Assembly (NCBI GenBank): GCA_937875275.1
Contig: CALNCC010000103.1
Span: forward strand, 1-11,669
Direction of reading: 5' to 3'
Source of the DNA: an uncultured Dysgonomonas sp.
GTDB lineage: Bacteria; Bacteroidota; Bacteroidia; Bacteroidales; Dysgonomonadaceae
Length of the DNA stretch: 11,669 bases
A model generated the notes under the pieces. That model was given only the letters and a program-made list of their open reading frames with translations. It ran no database searches and had not been told where the DNA came from. This document shows, in pieces, positions 5,976-11,669 of the stretch. Both the position numbers and the translations under genes were made by a program. How positions within the stretch are numbered: the first letter of the stretch is position 1; each line of letters starts with the position of its first letter.

Positions 5976-8339
5976 TTAGAAACTAAGTTTAGCTCCTGCA
6001 AAATAACTGCGCGGAAGCATCGGACCATAAATATAGCTCGAAGCACGATCTTTCCCTTGATCAAAATCTTTTTGGAATGCATTGAATATATTTTGTATTC
6101 CGGCATTCAGTTCCAGATTTGTTCCTTTATAGAATGGTATCTCATAGGCAACTTTCCAATTCAGATCGAAGAAGTCAGAAGACTTGTCTGTTCTGTTTCG
6201 GTCTATCGCACCGGCTTCGTGAGGCACTAACATACTTCCGGTATATGTTCCCGACAGAGAAGTATTGAATCTTTTTGCCGGAGTCAGTGTTGCCACAAAA
6301 AAGCCATATACGTCAGGTGTTCGCATCATCCTTCGGTCGGCTGTTACATCATCGTCTCCTTCGCCCGACCATTTACGTGCTTCGTCATATTTGCTTTGCT
6401 GTATAGTCATTCCCAATTGCAGTTGCAACAGGTTTGAATAACCAATCTTACTTTCCATAGTTATGCCATAAACTTTTGCACCCGATGCATTTACGATGGT
6501 CTTAACGATGGAGCCATCCTCCTGTTCTTCCGATACGGAAGTAAATGGATTGTTCAATTGGGTATAAAATCCTTCGACAAGGAAATTCAATTCCGATCTG
6601 CCTATTTGTTTATACCAATCTACCGATGAACTGATACTATGAGATTTTTCTTCTTTCAGATTAGGGTCGCGTACTGAAATAATGTGATTACCTCCGGCGA
6701 TATCGACATGCAAGTCTTCATCGAATAGTTGCGGTGCACGAAATCCTTGACCATAACTCAACCTTATGCTCATATCCTGAATGGGATTGTAGCGAACATT
6801 GGCTCTCGGACTGAAAATAGCATTGTCTAACATATTGTGCTTATCCAATCTTCCGCCAAGTAAGAAACTCCACATATTGTCCTTCCATTCATTTTGGGCA
6901 TACAAGCTGCTCATGTTTATACTTTGCTTCACTGGGGCATCTCTGTATCCACTTTTGTCATTTATATTATCATACATATATTCGACACCGGAAGTAAGAT
7001 TGGCCGGCATAAATAACAAGTGATCAAATTTGAAGTTATACTCTCCTCCTAATGAATAGGTAACACCTTTTGTTCTTCCGTACGAACTTAATCTGTTATT
7101 ATAATTGATAATTTCTTCGTCAGTTTCGTTTCCGGTCAACTCTTTTATCGGATCGCCGCCACCATAATAACTATTTCGTCGTGTAAGTTGGGCAGCTGAA
7201 AACAAACTTATTTTTTGTTTCTCGTTAGGCGAAAAAATATCATATTTAAGACTTCCTGCATCAATGTTTGTTTCTACTTGTTCTGCTATGTATGCTTCAA
7301 ATGGTTCTTTATTGAGATTATCCCCTCCCCGGCGAAATTCATTCATGTTATGGTACTCAAACGTCAGTCGGCTATATGTTCCTGTTCTGACGAAAGAGCG
7401 AAAACCTAATGTGCGACTATTCAATTGAGGAATCTCCGAAAATCCATCGCCATCATGGTCATATGCCGATCTGTTTCTTTTCTGACCAAATAGCATGACC
7501 CCGATATTATGATTGTCCGACACCAAAGAGGCATTCATGTTTGTGTTGTTGTCGAAACTGTTGCTACCGCCAATCGACATTATATTGTGAGACAATTGTG
7601 CCGAATTACGGGTTGGCTCTCTTGTTATAATATTGATTGTTCCGGCGATGGCCGATGCTCCGTATAACGCAGAACCTCCTCCGCGAACTACTTCTACCCG
7701 CTCAATCATATTGGCCGGAATTTGCTCTAAGCCATATACTCCGGCTAAGGAACTGAATATCGGACGCGAGTCGATCAATATCTGAGAGTACGCTCCCTCA
7801 AGACCATTCATTCTCACCTGCGAGAAACCGCAGTTCTGGCAGTTGTTCTCAACCCTTAGCCCCGGCTGGAAGTTTAATCCTTCCACTACTGTCGCCGAGT
7901 TCGTTTTATCAAAGATCTTCAAGTCGAGGACATTGACCAATGTGGGTGCAAATCTGCGTGGTGTTTCGTTCCTGTTAGCAGATATGACCACTTCATCGAG
8001 TGCTATATCATCCTCTTCCAACTCGAAGTTGATTTCTATAGTTTTTCCTTTTTTCACTTCCACTTCGAACGATTGTTCTTCAAATCCAAGAAGGCGGGCG
8101 AATATAGTGAATTTTCCTTCCGGCAAATCTTTGAGAAAATAATGTCCTGTGCCATCAGTAGATGTTGCGATTGTTGTTCCCTTCAGGGCTACAACGACGT
8201 ATGGAATATGTTCGCCTGTTGCTTTTTCCACAACATGACCGATTATGCTTGCATCGGTTTTCGCGTAATCGTTTCTGTTTGCCAATACTACGTTTATAGC
8301 AAGTAGCTGGCAAACTATAAATAAAATATATTTTTTCAT
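5976..8339 (-). CDS. TonB-dependent outer membrane receptor, probably for a metal or metal complex
   Basis: A 787-residue receptor. Order: signal peptide (1-20); carboxypeptidase-regulatory-like domain (about 31-110, SIIGHVVE...INFELEED), typical of Bacteroidota receptors; TonB-box-like DEVVIS (115-120); plug domain (about 130-240) with MNGLEGAYSQILIDSRPIF and IERVEVVRGGGSALYGASAIAGTINII; then a beta-barrel ending in the outer-membrane signature ...FAGAKLSF. The plug carries C167-Q-N-C170 just before GFSQVRMNG, unusual for a siderophore receptor and suggestive of metal contact. There is no SusC-type length and no SusD partner, so polysaccharide uptake is unlikely. It lies 92 nt downstream of the HxH protein gene with no convincing promoter between them, so they are probably co-transcribed. 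Zinc or copper as cargo is inference from the neighbours; cobalamin or heme cannot be excluded. Confidence 0.92.
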   Translation of the reverse strand: MKKYILFIVCQLLAINVVLANRNDYAKTDASIIGHVVEKATGEHIPYVVVALKGTTIATSTDGTGHYFLKDLPEGKFTIFARLLGFEEQSFEVEVKKGKTIEINFELEEDDIALDEVVISANRNETPRRFAPTLVNVLDLKIFDKTNSATVVEGLNFQPGLRVENNCQNCGFSQVRMNGLEGAYSQILIDSRPIFSSLAGVYGLEQIPANMIERVEVVRGGGSALYGASAIAGTINIITREPTRNSAQLSHNIMSIGGSNSFDNNTNMNASLVSDNHNIGVMLFGQKRNRSAYDHDGDGFSEIPQLNSRTLGFRSFVRTGTYSRLTFEYHNMNEFRRGGDNLNKEPFEAYIAEQVETNIDAGSLKYDIFSPNEKQKISLFSAAQLTRRNSYYGGGDPIKELTGNETDEEIINYNNRLSSYGRTKGVTYSLGGEYNFKFDHLLFMPANLTSGVEYMYDNINDKSGYRDAPVKQSINMSSLYAQNEWKDNMWSFLLGGRLDKHNMLDNAIFSPRANVRYNPIQDMSIRLSYGQGFRAPQLFDEDLHVDIAGGNHIISVRDPNLKEEKSHSISSSVDWYKQIGRSELNFLVEGFYTQLNNPFTSVSEEQEDGSIVKTIVNASGAKVYGITMESKIGYSNLLQLQLGMTIQQSKYDEARKWSGEGDDDVTADRRMMRTPDVYGFFVATLTPAKRFNTSLSGTYTGSMLVPHEAGAIDRNRTDKSSDFFDLNWKVAYEIPFYKGTNLELNAGIQNIFNAFQKDFDQGKDRASSYIYGPMLPRSYFAGAKLSF

Positions 8340-8369
8340 TTTTTATAGTTTTAAATACAATATAAGCAA

Positions 8370-8398
8370 GGTTACATTCTATCGTATAGAACGCAACC
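8370..8398 (-). promoter_or_regulatory. Stable inverted repeat between the HxH protein and TonB receptor genes
   Basis: Read on the minus strand, GGTTGCGTTCTAT and ATAGAATGTAACC form a 13-bp stem (two G-U wobbles) around the 3-nt loop ACG. It lies 30 nt upstream of the receptor ATG. No T-run follows, so it is not a standard terminator. The wobbles pair only in minus-strand RNA, favouring an RNA element (attenuator, processing or stability hairpin). The perfect inner core TTCTAT...ATAGAA could instead be an operator half-site pair. Confidence 0.5.
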
Positions 8399-8431
8399 AA
8401 TTGATTGGAATAATAAATTGAATATTTGAAA

Positions 8432-8788
8432 CTATAAAACGGGTGGTGGTCGCAATCGCGATAACCCGAAGATTGTGATTATGGGTATCGCTTTCGGCGG
8501 TTTGGCGTAGAGATATATCTCTTTGGTTAAAAACAATCCTAAAAGGATACAAAGAACAACGGTCGCCGTAGAGTAAAATGTAGATAGGGTATGTATCAAT
8601 TGTATCTCGGCACCGGTATGACTATGTGTCGGGGTTCCATTATCATCGGCAGCATAAGGATGTGAATGGACAATAGTTACGCCATTGACAACATGGGTGT
8701 GGGTAAACATACTAATAGAGATAAAGTAATTTATGAAAATTATCGGAAGGATGAATTTCATAAGATATGTTACCTTATTATTAGCCAT
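8432..8788 (-). CDS. Small membrane protein with three HxH motifs, putative metal-binding
   Basis: Start chosen at 8788 (118 residues). The frame is open to an ATG at 8845, but a -7-like element (TATCTTTA, 8819-8812) lies inside that extension, making 8845 unlikely. The ATG at 8761, behind AAGGTAA, is a good alternative. From 8788 the protein has a membrane or signal helix (about 9-29), then a short polar region with HTH (30-32), HSH (41-43), HSH (55-57) and H66, a second helix (about 70-95), and a Pro-rich basic tail ending LRPPPVL. Seven histidines within 37 residues strongly suggest binding of Zn, Cu, Ni or Co; the function itself is not known. It precedes the TonB receptor by 92 nt on the same strand and probably shares its transcript. 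The histidine loop is predicted to face the periplasm. Confidence 0.75.
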   Translation of the reverse strand: MANNKVTYLMKFILPIIFINYFISISMFTHTHVVNGVTIVHSHPYAADDNGTPTHSHTGAEIQLIHTLSTFYSTATVVLCILLGLFLTKEIYLYAKPPKAIPIITIFGLSRLRPPPVL

Positions 8789-8941
8789 TAGCAAATAGTT
8801 GTTTTTTTTTGTAAAGATATATTTAATTTTTGATAGAGAATACAAGAAATATAATTAATTTTGTCGCCGCTAATTTATGAACAAAATGAGCGAATAAATG
8901 TTATTTTGGCGTTTATATAACAAATTAATGGTTTTTAAGGT

Positions 8942-9397
8942 ATGAAAAAGATTTTTTTAATTGTTTCGGCTGTGGCTGTTATGTATAGCTGCGGAAGTAA
9001 AAATGGACAGGAAGTTGCAGATGTAAATGCAGCTGTAGACTCGCTTGCTAACGAATTGGTTGCAGATGCTCACAATGCAGCTAACTCTTTGGACGTGATT
9101 GGAGCGTATGCCGGTGTAACACCGGGAGCGAATGATAGTATCGCTGTTACTATCACTCTTGGCGCTGACAGCACATACACAAGAACAGCAGCTTTTGCGG
9201 CACATCCTGAAAATGTGATTAAAACAGAGGGAAAATACGAATGGAATGCAGAGGGAAACACAATCACTCTATTAAGTGATGAAAAACCAAATCAGTACTT
9301 TGTCGGAGAAAACCAATTATTCTCATTGGATATCGAAGGCAACAAAATCACAGGCGATTTGGCTGACAAATATATCTTGAAAAAAGTGGTAGAATAA
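8942..9397 (+). CDS. NlpE-like lipoprotein lacking the family CXXC motif
   Basis: A 151-residue lipoprotein: short charged start (MKKIF), hydrophobic core, lipobox VMYSC with C17. A helical, acidic spacer (about 22-50) precedes a small beta-barrel-like domain (about 53-148). The layout Y-x-G-x-x-P...D-S-I-x-V-T-I-T-L...T-Y..., then GKYEW, ITL, and a C-terminal YILKK matches the NlpE N-terminal domain (copper-resistance/envelope-stress lipoprotein). In E. coli NlpE the corresponding loop is PCADC; here it is PGAND (61-65), so the metal/disulfide cysteines are absent and C17 is the only cysteine. The gene diverges from the HxH protein/TonB receptor unit across a 153-bp gap, fitting a metal or envelope-stress locus. 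The leader before the ATG has TTTTTAAGG but no exact -7 element; TTATTTTG at 8901-8908 is one mismatch away. Confidence 0.8.
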   Translation: MKKIFLIVSAVAVMYSCGSKNGQEVADVNAAVDSLANELVADAHNAANSLDVIGAYAGVTPGANDSIAVTITLGADSTYTRTAAFAAHPENVIKTEGKYEWNAEGNTITLLSDEKPNQYFVGENQLFSLDIEGNKITGDLADKYILKKVVE

Positions 9398-9418
9398 TAA
9401 AATATTCGAATATAAAAG

Positions 9419-9442
9419 TTTTGGAATAGAGCTGTTCCAAAA
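9419..9442 (+). repeat. Short perfect hairpin downstream of the NlpE-like gene
   Basis: TTTTGGAA (9419-9426) and TTCCAAAA (9435-9442) form an 8-bp stem with an 8-nt loop. It sits between the gene's stop and the stronger terminator hairpin and has no T-run of its own, so it may support termination or protect the 3' end. Confidence 0.5.
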
Positions 9443-9447
9443 GAAGT

Positions 9448-9480
9448 GAAGAGGCTGTCCTATTTAGGGATAGCCTCTTC
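9448..9480 (+). terminator. Terminator hairpin between convergent genes
   Basis: GAAGAGGCTGTCC (9448-9460) pairs with GGATAGCCTCTTC (9468-9480): 13 bp with one G-U wobble on the plus strand and a 7-nt loop. The following plus-strand bases (TTATCTAC) are only moderately T-rich. On the minus strand the wobble becomes a mismatch, but the stem is followed by ACTTCTTTT, so it may also stop the fimbrillin transcript from the other side. Confidence 0.75.
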
Positions 9481-9579
9481 TTATCTACAATATGTCTCGT
9501 CTTAGTATACGATTGAAAAAACAAATGCGTGGATGGATAGTTACAGAACGATACTCAATCGATTTGACACAACCATTCT
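9481..9579. other. Intergenic stretch between the terminator and the fimbrillin stop
   Basis: No supported gene or regulatory element is seen. A plus-strand frame from 9492 runs into the end of the fimbrillin gene, has no recognisable features and is treated as spurious. Confidence 0.5.
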
Positions 9580-11244
9580 CTAAAAATTACGTATCCAACG
9601 GATATTACCGTCATAGCTTTTCCGATCTACGTGGGGCATACCTTGATCAAATTTTAAGAGATAAGACAATTTGTCCGAATATTCCGACGAGGATAGATAG
9701 TACCATTCGACGCCCTGTTCTGTGTTGCCCCCAATAGCCATTCCGCTTTTTGCAGTAAGTTTTGAATTGAATCCCGATCGAGCGTCTTTACATTCCTGCG
9801 AATCATAGCCGGGCATGTCTTTGTTGTCGCCCCAATTTGTTATCTGTTCATATATTTTACCGCTATATCCTGCATAAAGCATTTTCAACTCATCGCGTGC
9901 AGGCAGATACCAAGCGCCATTCTCGTCACCGTTATTCACTATCTTGTAAATATAGTAGAAGGCTGGATAATCTGTTGAGAATGTTTCGCTACTCTTGTAC
10001 TTAATAATCATATTCCTTGTTGCCGTCGCCCCGTCTGTCATACTACGGATACCTATTACTCCTTCAGCCTCTTCGTCTTTGCCTACTCCATCATCATCAT
10101 CACCCCATTGAGAAACATAAGTTTCCTTCAGCCCCACTACTTTGCCTTGTGTGCCGAAACTGCCCGGTTTCACCCAAAACACGATGCCTTTGGGGTCGGC
10201 TTGGGTTGGCCAGTAATCGCCAACGGCGTAGGATGTTCCTGTTATTGTATTAAGATCGCTGTTATCTACTTTTAGCTGGAAATAATAACTTTTGCCCTGC
10301 TCAATACCATTAGAAAGAAAACTGAGATCAGTTTCTATATTGTAAGTTTTAGTAGTATAATAGTTATTGGTTTCATCTGTAAAGGATAGTTCGATGATTA
10401 AATTATCGGAATTTCCAAAAGCATCTGTAGCAGTGGGTAATACAGCCACATAGCCTTCACCCTGGCTTTTTCCGTCTTTAGTAGAAAAATTGCGGGCATC
10501 GCCCGTTAATTGCAATGTCAACTCTGGAACTTTCGAAGAACTATGAATGGTGAGTGAAGTAGCATTGACGTCTTTTAAATTAGCTTTGGAGGCGAACACG
10601 GCTTTGCCCGAACTGAGCTTTACATTGATATTTGTTAGTTTCAAACCGTTGTTGCTGGAATTGTTCCATACGGCAAAGCGTAGCACCGAAGCAAGATGTT
10701 TGTAGGTGAGATTTATAGGATTGCTGCCATCAACGGTTACATCCCCTTGCGCCTTCATCAGCATATATGCCCCTAAATGTGTAGAATTATCCTCATTTTG
10801 TATTTGATAAGTTGGTACGTATGTTTCAAGGAAATTTGTGGCGTAACACCAGTCTTCCCAAGCCTCCGTCGGGAAAAGTCCATAAGCTGTGTACGCACCA
10901 TTGTTGATGATTTCGGAATCCACCAAATCGAATGTACAGTTATTATTTTGCACGCCTTGTGCTACGATTGCTTCATAGTGCGCCAATTTGTATTCATCCT
11001 CATCCATACTTGAATTTTTGAAAAGCACAGAGGTAGCATCTTTGTTACTCCAATAGAATTTTTCACCCAAAGTGTAATCGTTATTTTCTATTACGCCCGA
11101 TTTGGTGATTACTTCCTGTTCTACAGTGGCAACAAGTTGAGGTGCAGAACCCTTCTGTTCGGGCTGTTCTATTGCGAGTTCATCATTGCTGCATGATCCA
11201 AACAGTATTGCAATAGCAGCAAATAAGATATGTAATTTTTCCAT
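9580..11244 (-). CDS. Fimbrillin-like lipoprotein with C-terminal DUF1566/FISUMP-like domain
   Basis: A 554-residue surface lipoprotein. Start chosen at 11244 (MEKLHIL...), giving a compact signal peptide with lipobox LFGSC (C18); an in-frame ATG at 11271 would add nine residues and is possible. Residues about 35-330 show the fimbrillin/Mfa-like pattern of Bacteroidales: YTLGEKFYW, YTAYGLFP, INLTYKHLASVLRFAVWN (178-194) and EQGKSYYFQLKV (315-326). The C-terminal part (about 336-554) starts with GTSYAVGDYWPTQADPKGIVFW, then GAWYLPARDELKMLY (443-457), WYYLSSSEYS (514-523) and IRWIRNF at the end, the layout of DUF1566/Fibrobacter-paralogous (Lcl-like) domains, which are lectin-like folds. An acidic loop GDDDDGVGKDEEAEG (381-395) could bind Ca2+. 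This suggests a fimbrial tip or adhesin subunit rather than a shaft subunit. It follows the 55-residue peptide gene closely on the same strand. Confidence 0.85.
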   Translation of the reverse strand: MEKLHILFAAIAILFGSCSNDELAIEQPEQKGSAPQLVATVEQEVITKSGVIENNDYTLGEKFYWSNKDATSVLFKNSSMDEDEYKLAHYEAIVAQGVQNNNCTFDLVDSEIINNGAYTAYGLFPTEAWEDWCYATNFLETYVPTYQIQNEDNSTHLGAYMLMKAQGDVTVDGSNPINLTYKHLASVLRFAVWNNSSNNGLKLTNINVKLSSGKAVFASKANLKDVNATSLTIHSSSKVPELTLQLTGDARNFSTKDGKSQGEGYVAVLPTATDAFGNSDNLIIELSFTDETNNYYTTKTYNIETDLSFLSNGIEQGKSYYFQLKVDNSDLNTITGTSYAVGDYWPTQADPKGIVFWVKPGSFGTQGKVVGLKETYVSQWGDDDDGVGKDEEAEGVIGIRSMTDGATATRNMIIKYKSSETFSTDYPAFYYIYKIVNNGDENGAWYLPARDELKMLYAGYSGKIYEQITNWGDNKDMPGYDSQECKDARSGFNSKLTAKSGMAIGGNTEQGVEWYYLSSSEYSDKLSYLLKFDQGMPHVDRKSYDGNIRWIRNF

Positions 11245-11291
11245 TTTTTTGATTGAATTTATTATTCTCATTCTAAATTTTCATTTCCATA

Positions 11292-11459
11292 TTACCATCC
11301 TTTACCTCCGCCGGAGGTATAGTCCCCTCCATTACCTTTTTTACTGGCCGACAGCAAATAATTACCTTCAACTTCCATTTCGATGATTTCGATTTGTGGT
11401 TTTTCGTAAACTTCTTTTACTTTTTGCTGTGCATTGTTGTGTTTTTGATTTGTTTTCAT
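11292..11459 (-). CDS. Small Gly-tailed Bacteroidales peptide encoded ahead of the fimbrillin
   Basis: A 55-residue gene read directly from the sequence: ATG at 11459, TAA at 11294-11292. The N-terminal half is basic and Gln/Asn-rich (MKTNQKHNNAQQKVKEV). The middle YEKPQIEIIEMEVEG (18-32) matches a motif I know from many very small Bacteroidales proteins (KPxIExIExExEG). After NYLLSAS (33-39) comes a Lys/Gly tail ending TSGGGKGW. No signal peptide or membrane helix is present. The stop is 20 or 47 nt before the fimbrillin start (11271 or 11244), so the two are almost certainly co-transcribed. Coding status is supported by the motif, strand and operon position and by a -7 promoter match about 96 nt upstream. 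Function is unknown; a processed or secreted peptide made with the fimbrillin is inference. Confidence 0.75.
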   Translation of the reverse strand: MKTNQKHNNAQQKVKEVYEKPQIEIIEMEVEGNYLLSASKKGNGGDYTSGGGKGW

Positions 11460-11554
11460 AATAATATTCGTTTATAATTAGTGCATAAGATACCTACAAA
11501 TAACAGGCATATAAAATCTTTCTCGCATGCAATTATTACCAATTGTGATTTCGA
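11460..11554 (-). other. 5' leader of the peptide/fimbrillin operon
   Basis: An AT-rich stretch between the -7 candidate and the peptide ATG. If that promoter is used, the leader would be roughly 90 nt. No riboswitch, strong hairpin or Shine-Dalgarno sequence is apparent. Confidence 0.35.
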
Positions 11555-11562
11555 CAAATGTA
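11555..11562 (-). promoter_or_regulatory. Candidate -7 element for the peptide/fimbrillin operon
   Basis: The minus strand reads TACATTTG, an exact match to TAnnTTTG. A CTTTCT stretch about 20-25 nt upstream is only a partial -33 match. The position fits a transcript starting near 11548 and covering the peptide and fimbrillin genes. Confidence 0.45.
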
Positions 11563-11669
11563 CCATTAATAAAAATAAAATAGAAAGAATAGTTGAGGAA
11601 ATGTTAAAAATATTTTGGAATACGCTGGTAGGGGGGTGGGGTACGAGATACCTACCCCTTATCAAATAA
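11563..11669. other. Window-end intergenic sequence with a G-rich inverted repeat
   Basis: No convincing gene. A G-rich patch at 11627-11641 is followed by CCTACCCC (11651-11658); GGGGTA (11638-11643) can pair with TACCCC (11653-11658), and GGTAGG (11627-11632) with CCTACC (11651-11656), so alternative hairpins are possible. Open frames on both strands here have no family features. Confidence 0.35.

Noticed and set aside
9492..9737. Plus-strand frame of 81 codons after the terminator
   Set aside because: It runs over 150 bases antisense into the fimbrillin gene and has no signal, motif or promoter.
11627..11641. Possible G-quadruplex
   Set aside because: Only two long G-runs are present on the strand; four separate G-tracts cannot be made without splitting a run with no loop.
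11456..11665. Minus-strand frame of 69 codons at the window end
   Set aside because: It ends at the peptide gene's start region, lacks recognisable features and would place the -7 candidate inside it.
11481..11669. Plus-strand frame of 62 codons at the window end
   Set aside because: It overlaps the likely promoter and leader of the minus-strand operon; it has no family motif, although KIERIVEEMLKIFWNTL looks mildly protein-like.

Overview
The window looks like the chromosome of a Bacteroidales bacterium (Bacteroidota). The evidence is AT-rich DNA, a TonB-dependent receptor with an N-terminal carboxypeptidase-regulatory-like domain, a fimbrillin-type lipoprotein, DUF6057/PD40 and TM2/DUF2752 gene pairs, TAnnTTTG-type -7 promoter elements and weak Shine-Dalgarno sequences. 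A family such as Dysgonomonadaceae or a relative is possible, but the sequence alone does not settle it. No RNA genes, insertion sequences, integrases, phage genes or CRISPR arrays are visible.

Layout. Positions 1-2218 (+): the end of a DUF6057-like protein, followed 14 nt later by a lipoprotein with a c-type heme motif (CMNCH) and a TolB/PD40-like beta-propeller. Positions 2242-2913 (+): a promoter candidate, a TM2-domain protein, a DUF2752 protein and a strong terminator. Positions 2954-5776 (-): an unrecognised polytopic membrane protein overlapping an APC-family amino acid permease by an ATGA start/stop junction, with a promoter candidate upstream. Positions 5878-8788 (-): a small membrane protein with three HxH motifs, followed by a TonB-dependent receptor that carries a CQNC motif in its plug and ends at a textbook intrinsic terminator. 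Positions 8942-9480 (+, divergent): an NlpE-like lipoprotein that lacks the family CXXC, with terminator hairpins. Positions 9580-11562 (-): a 55-residue glycine-tailed peptide gene followed by a fimbrillin-like lipoprotein with a C-terminal DUF1566/FISUMP-like domain, behind a promoter candidate.

How the genes may work together. The His-rich membrane protein, the TonB receptor and the divergent NlpE-like lipoprotein read best as a metal-handling locus; zinc or copper is an inference from the histidines and cysteines. The small peptide and fimbrillin form a second unit that probably makes a surface structure. The DUF6057/heme-propeller pair is a third, functionally uncharacterised envelope unit. 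The most interesting places are the heme-motif propeller, the CXXC-less NlpE relative beside the HxH protein and CQNC receptor, the stable hairpin between those two minus-strand genes, and the tiny peptide gene ahead of the fimbrillin.
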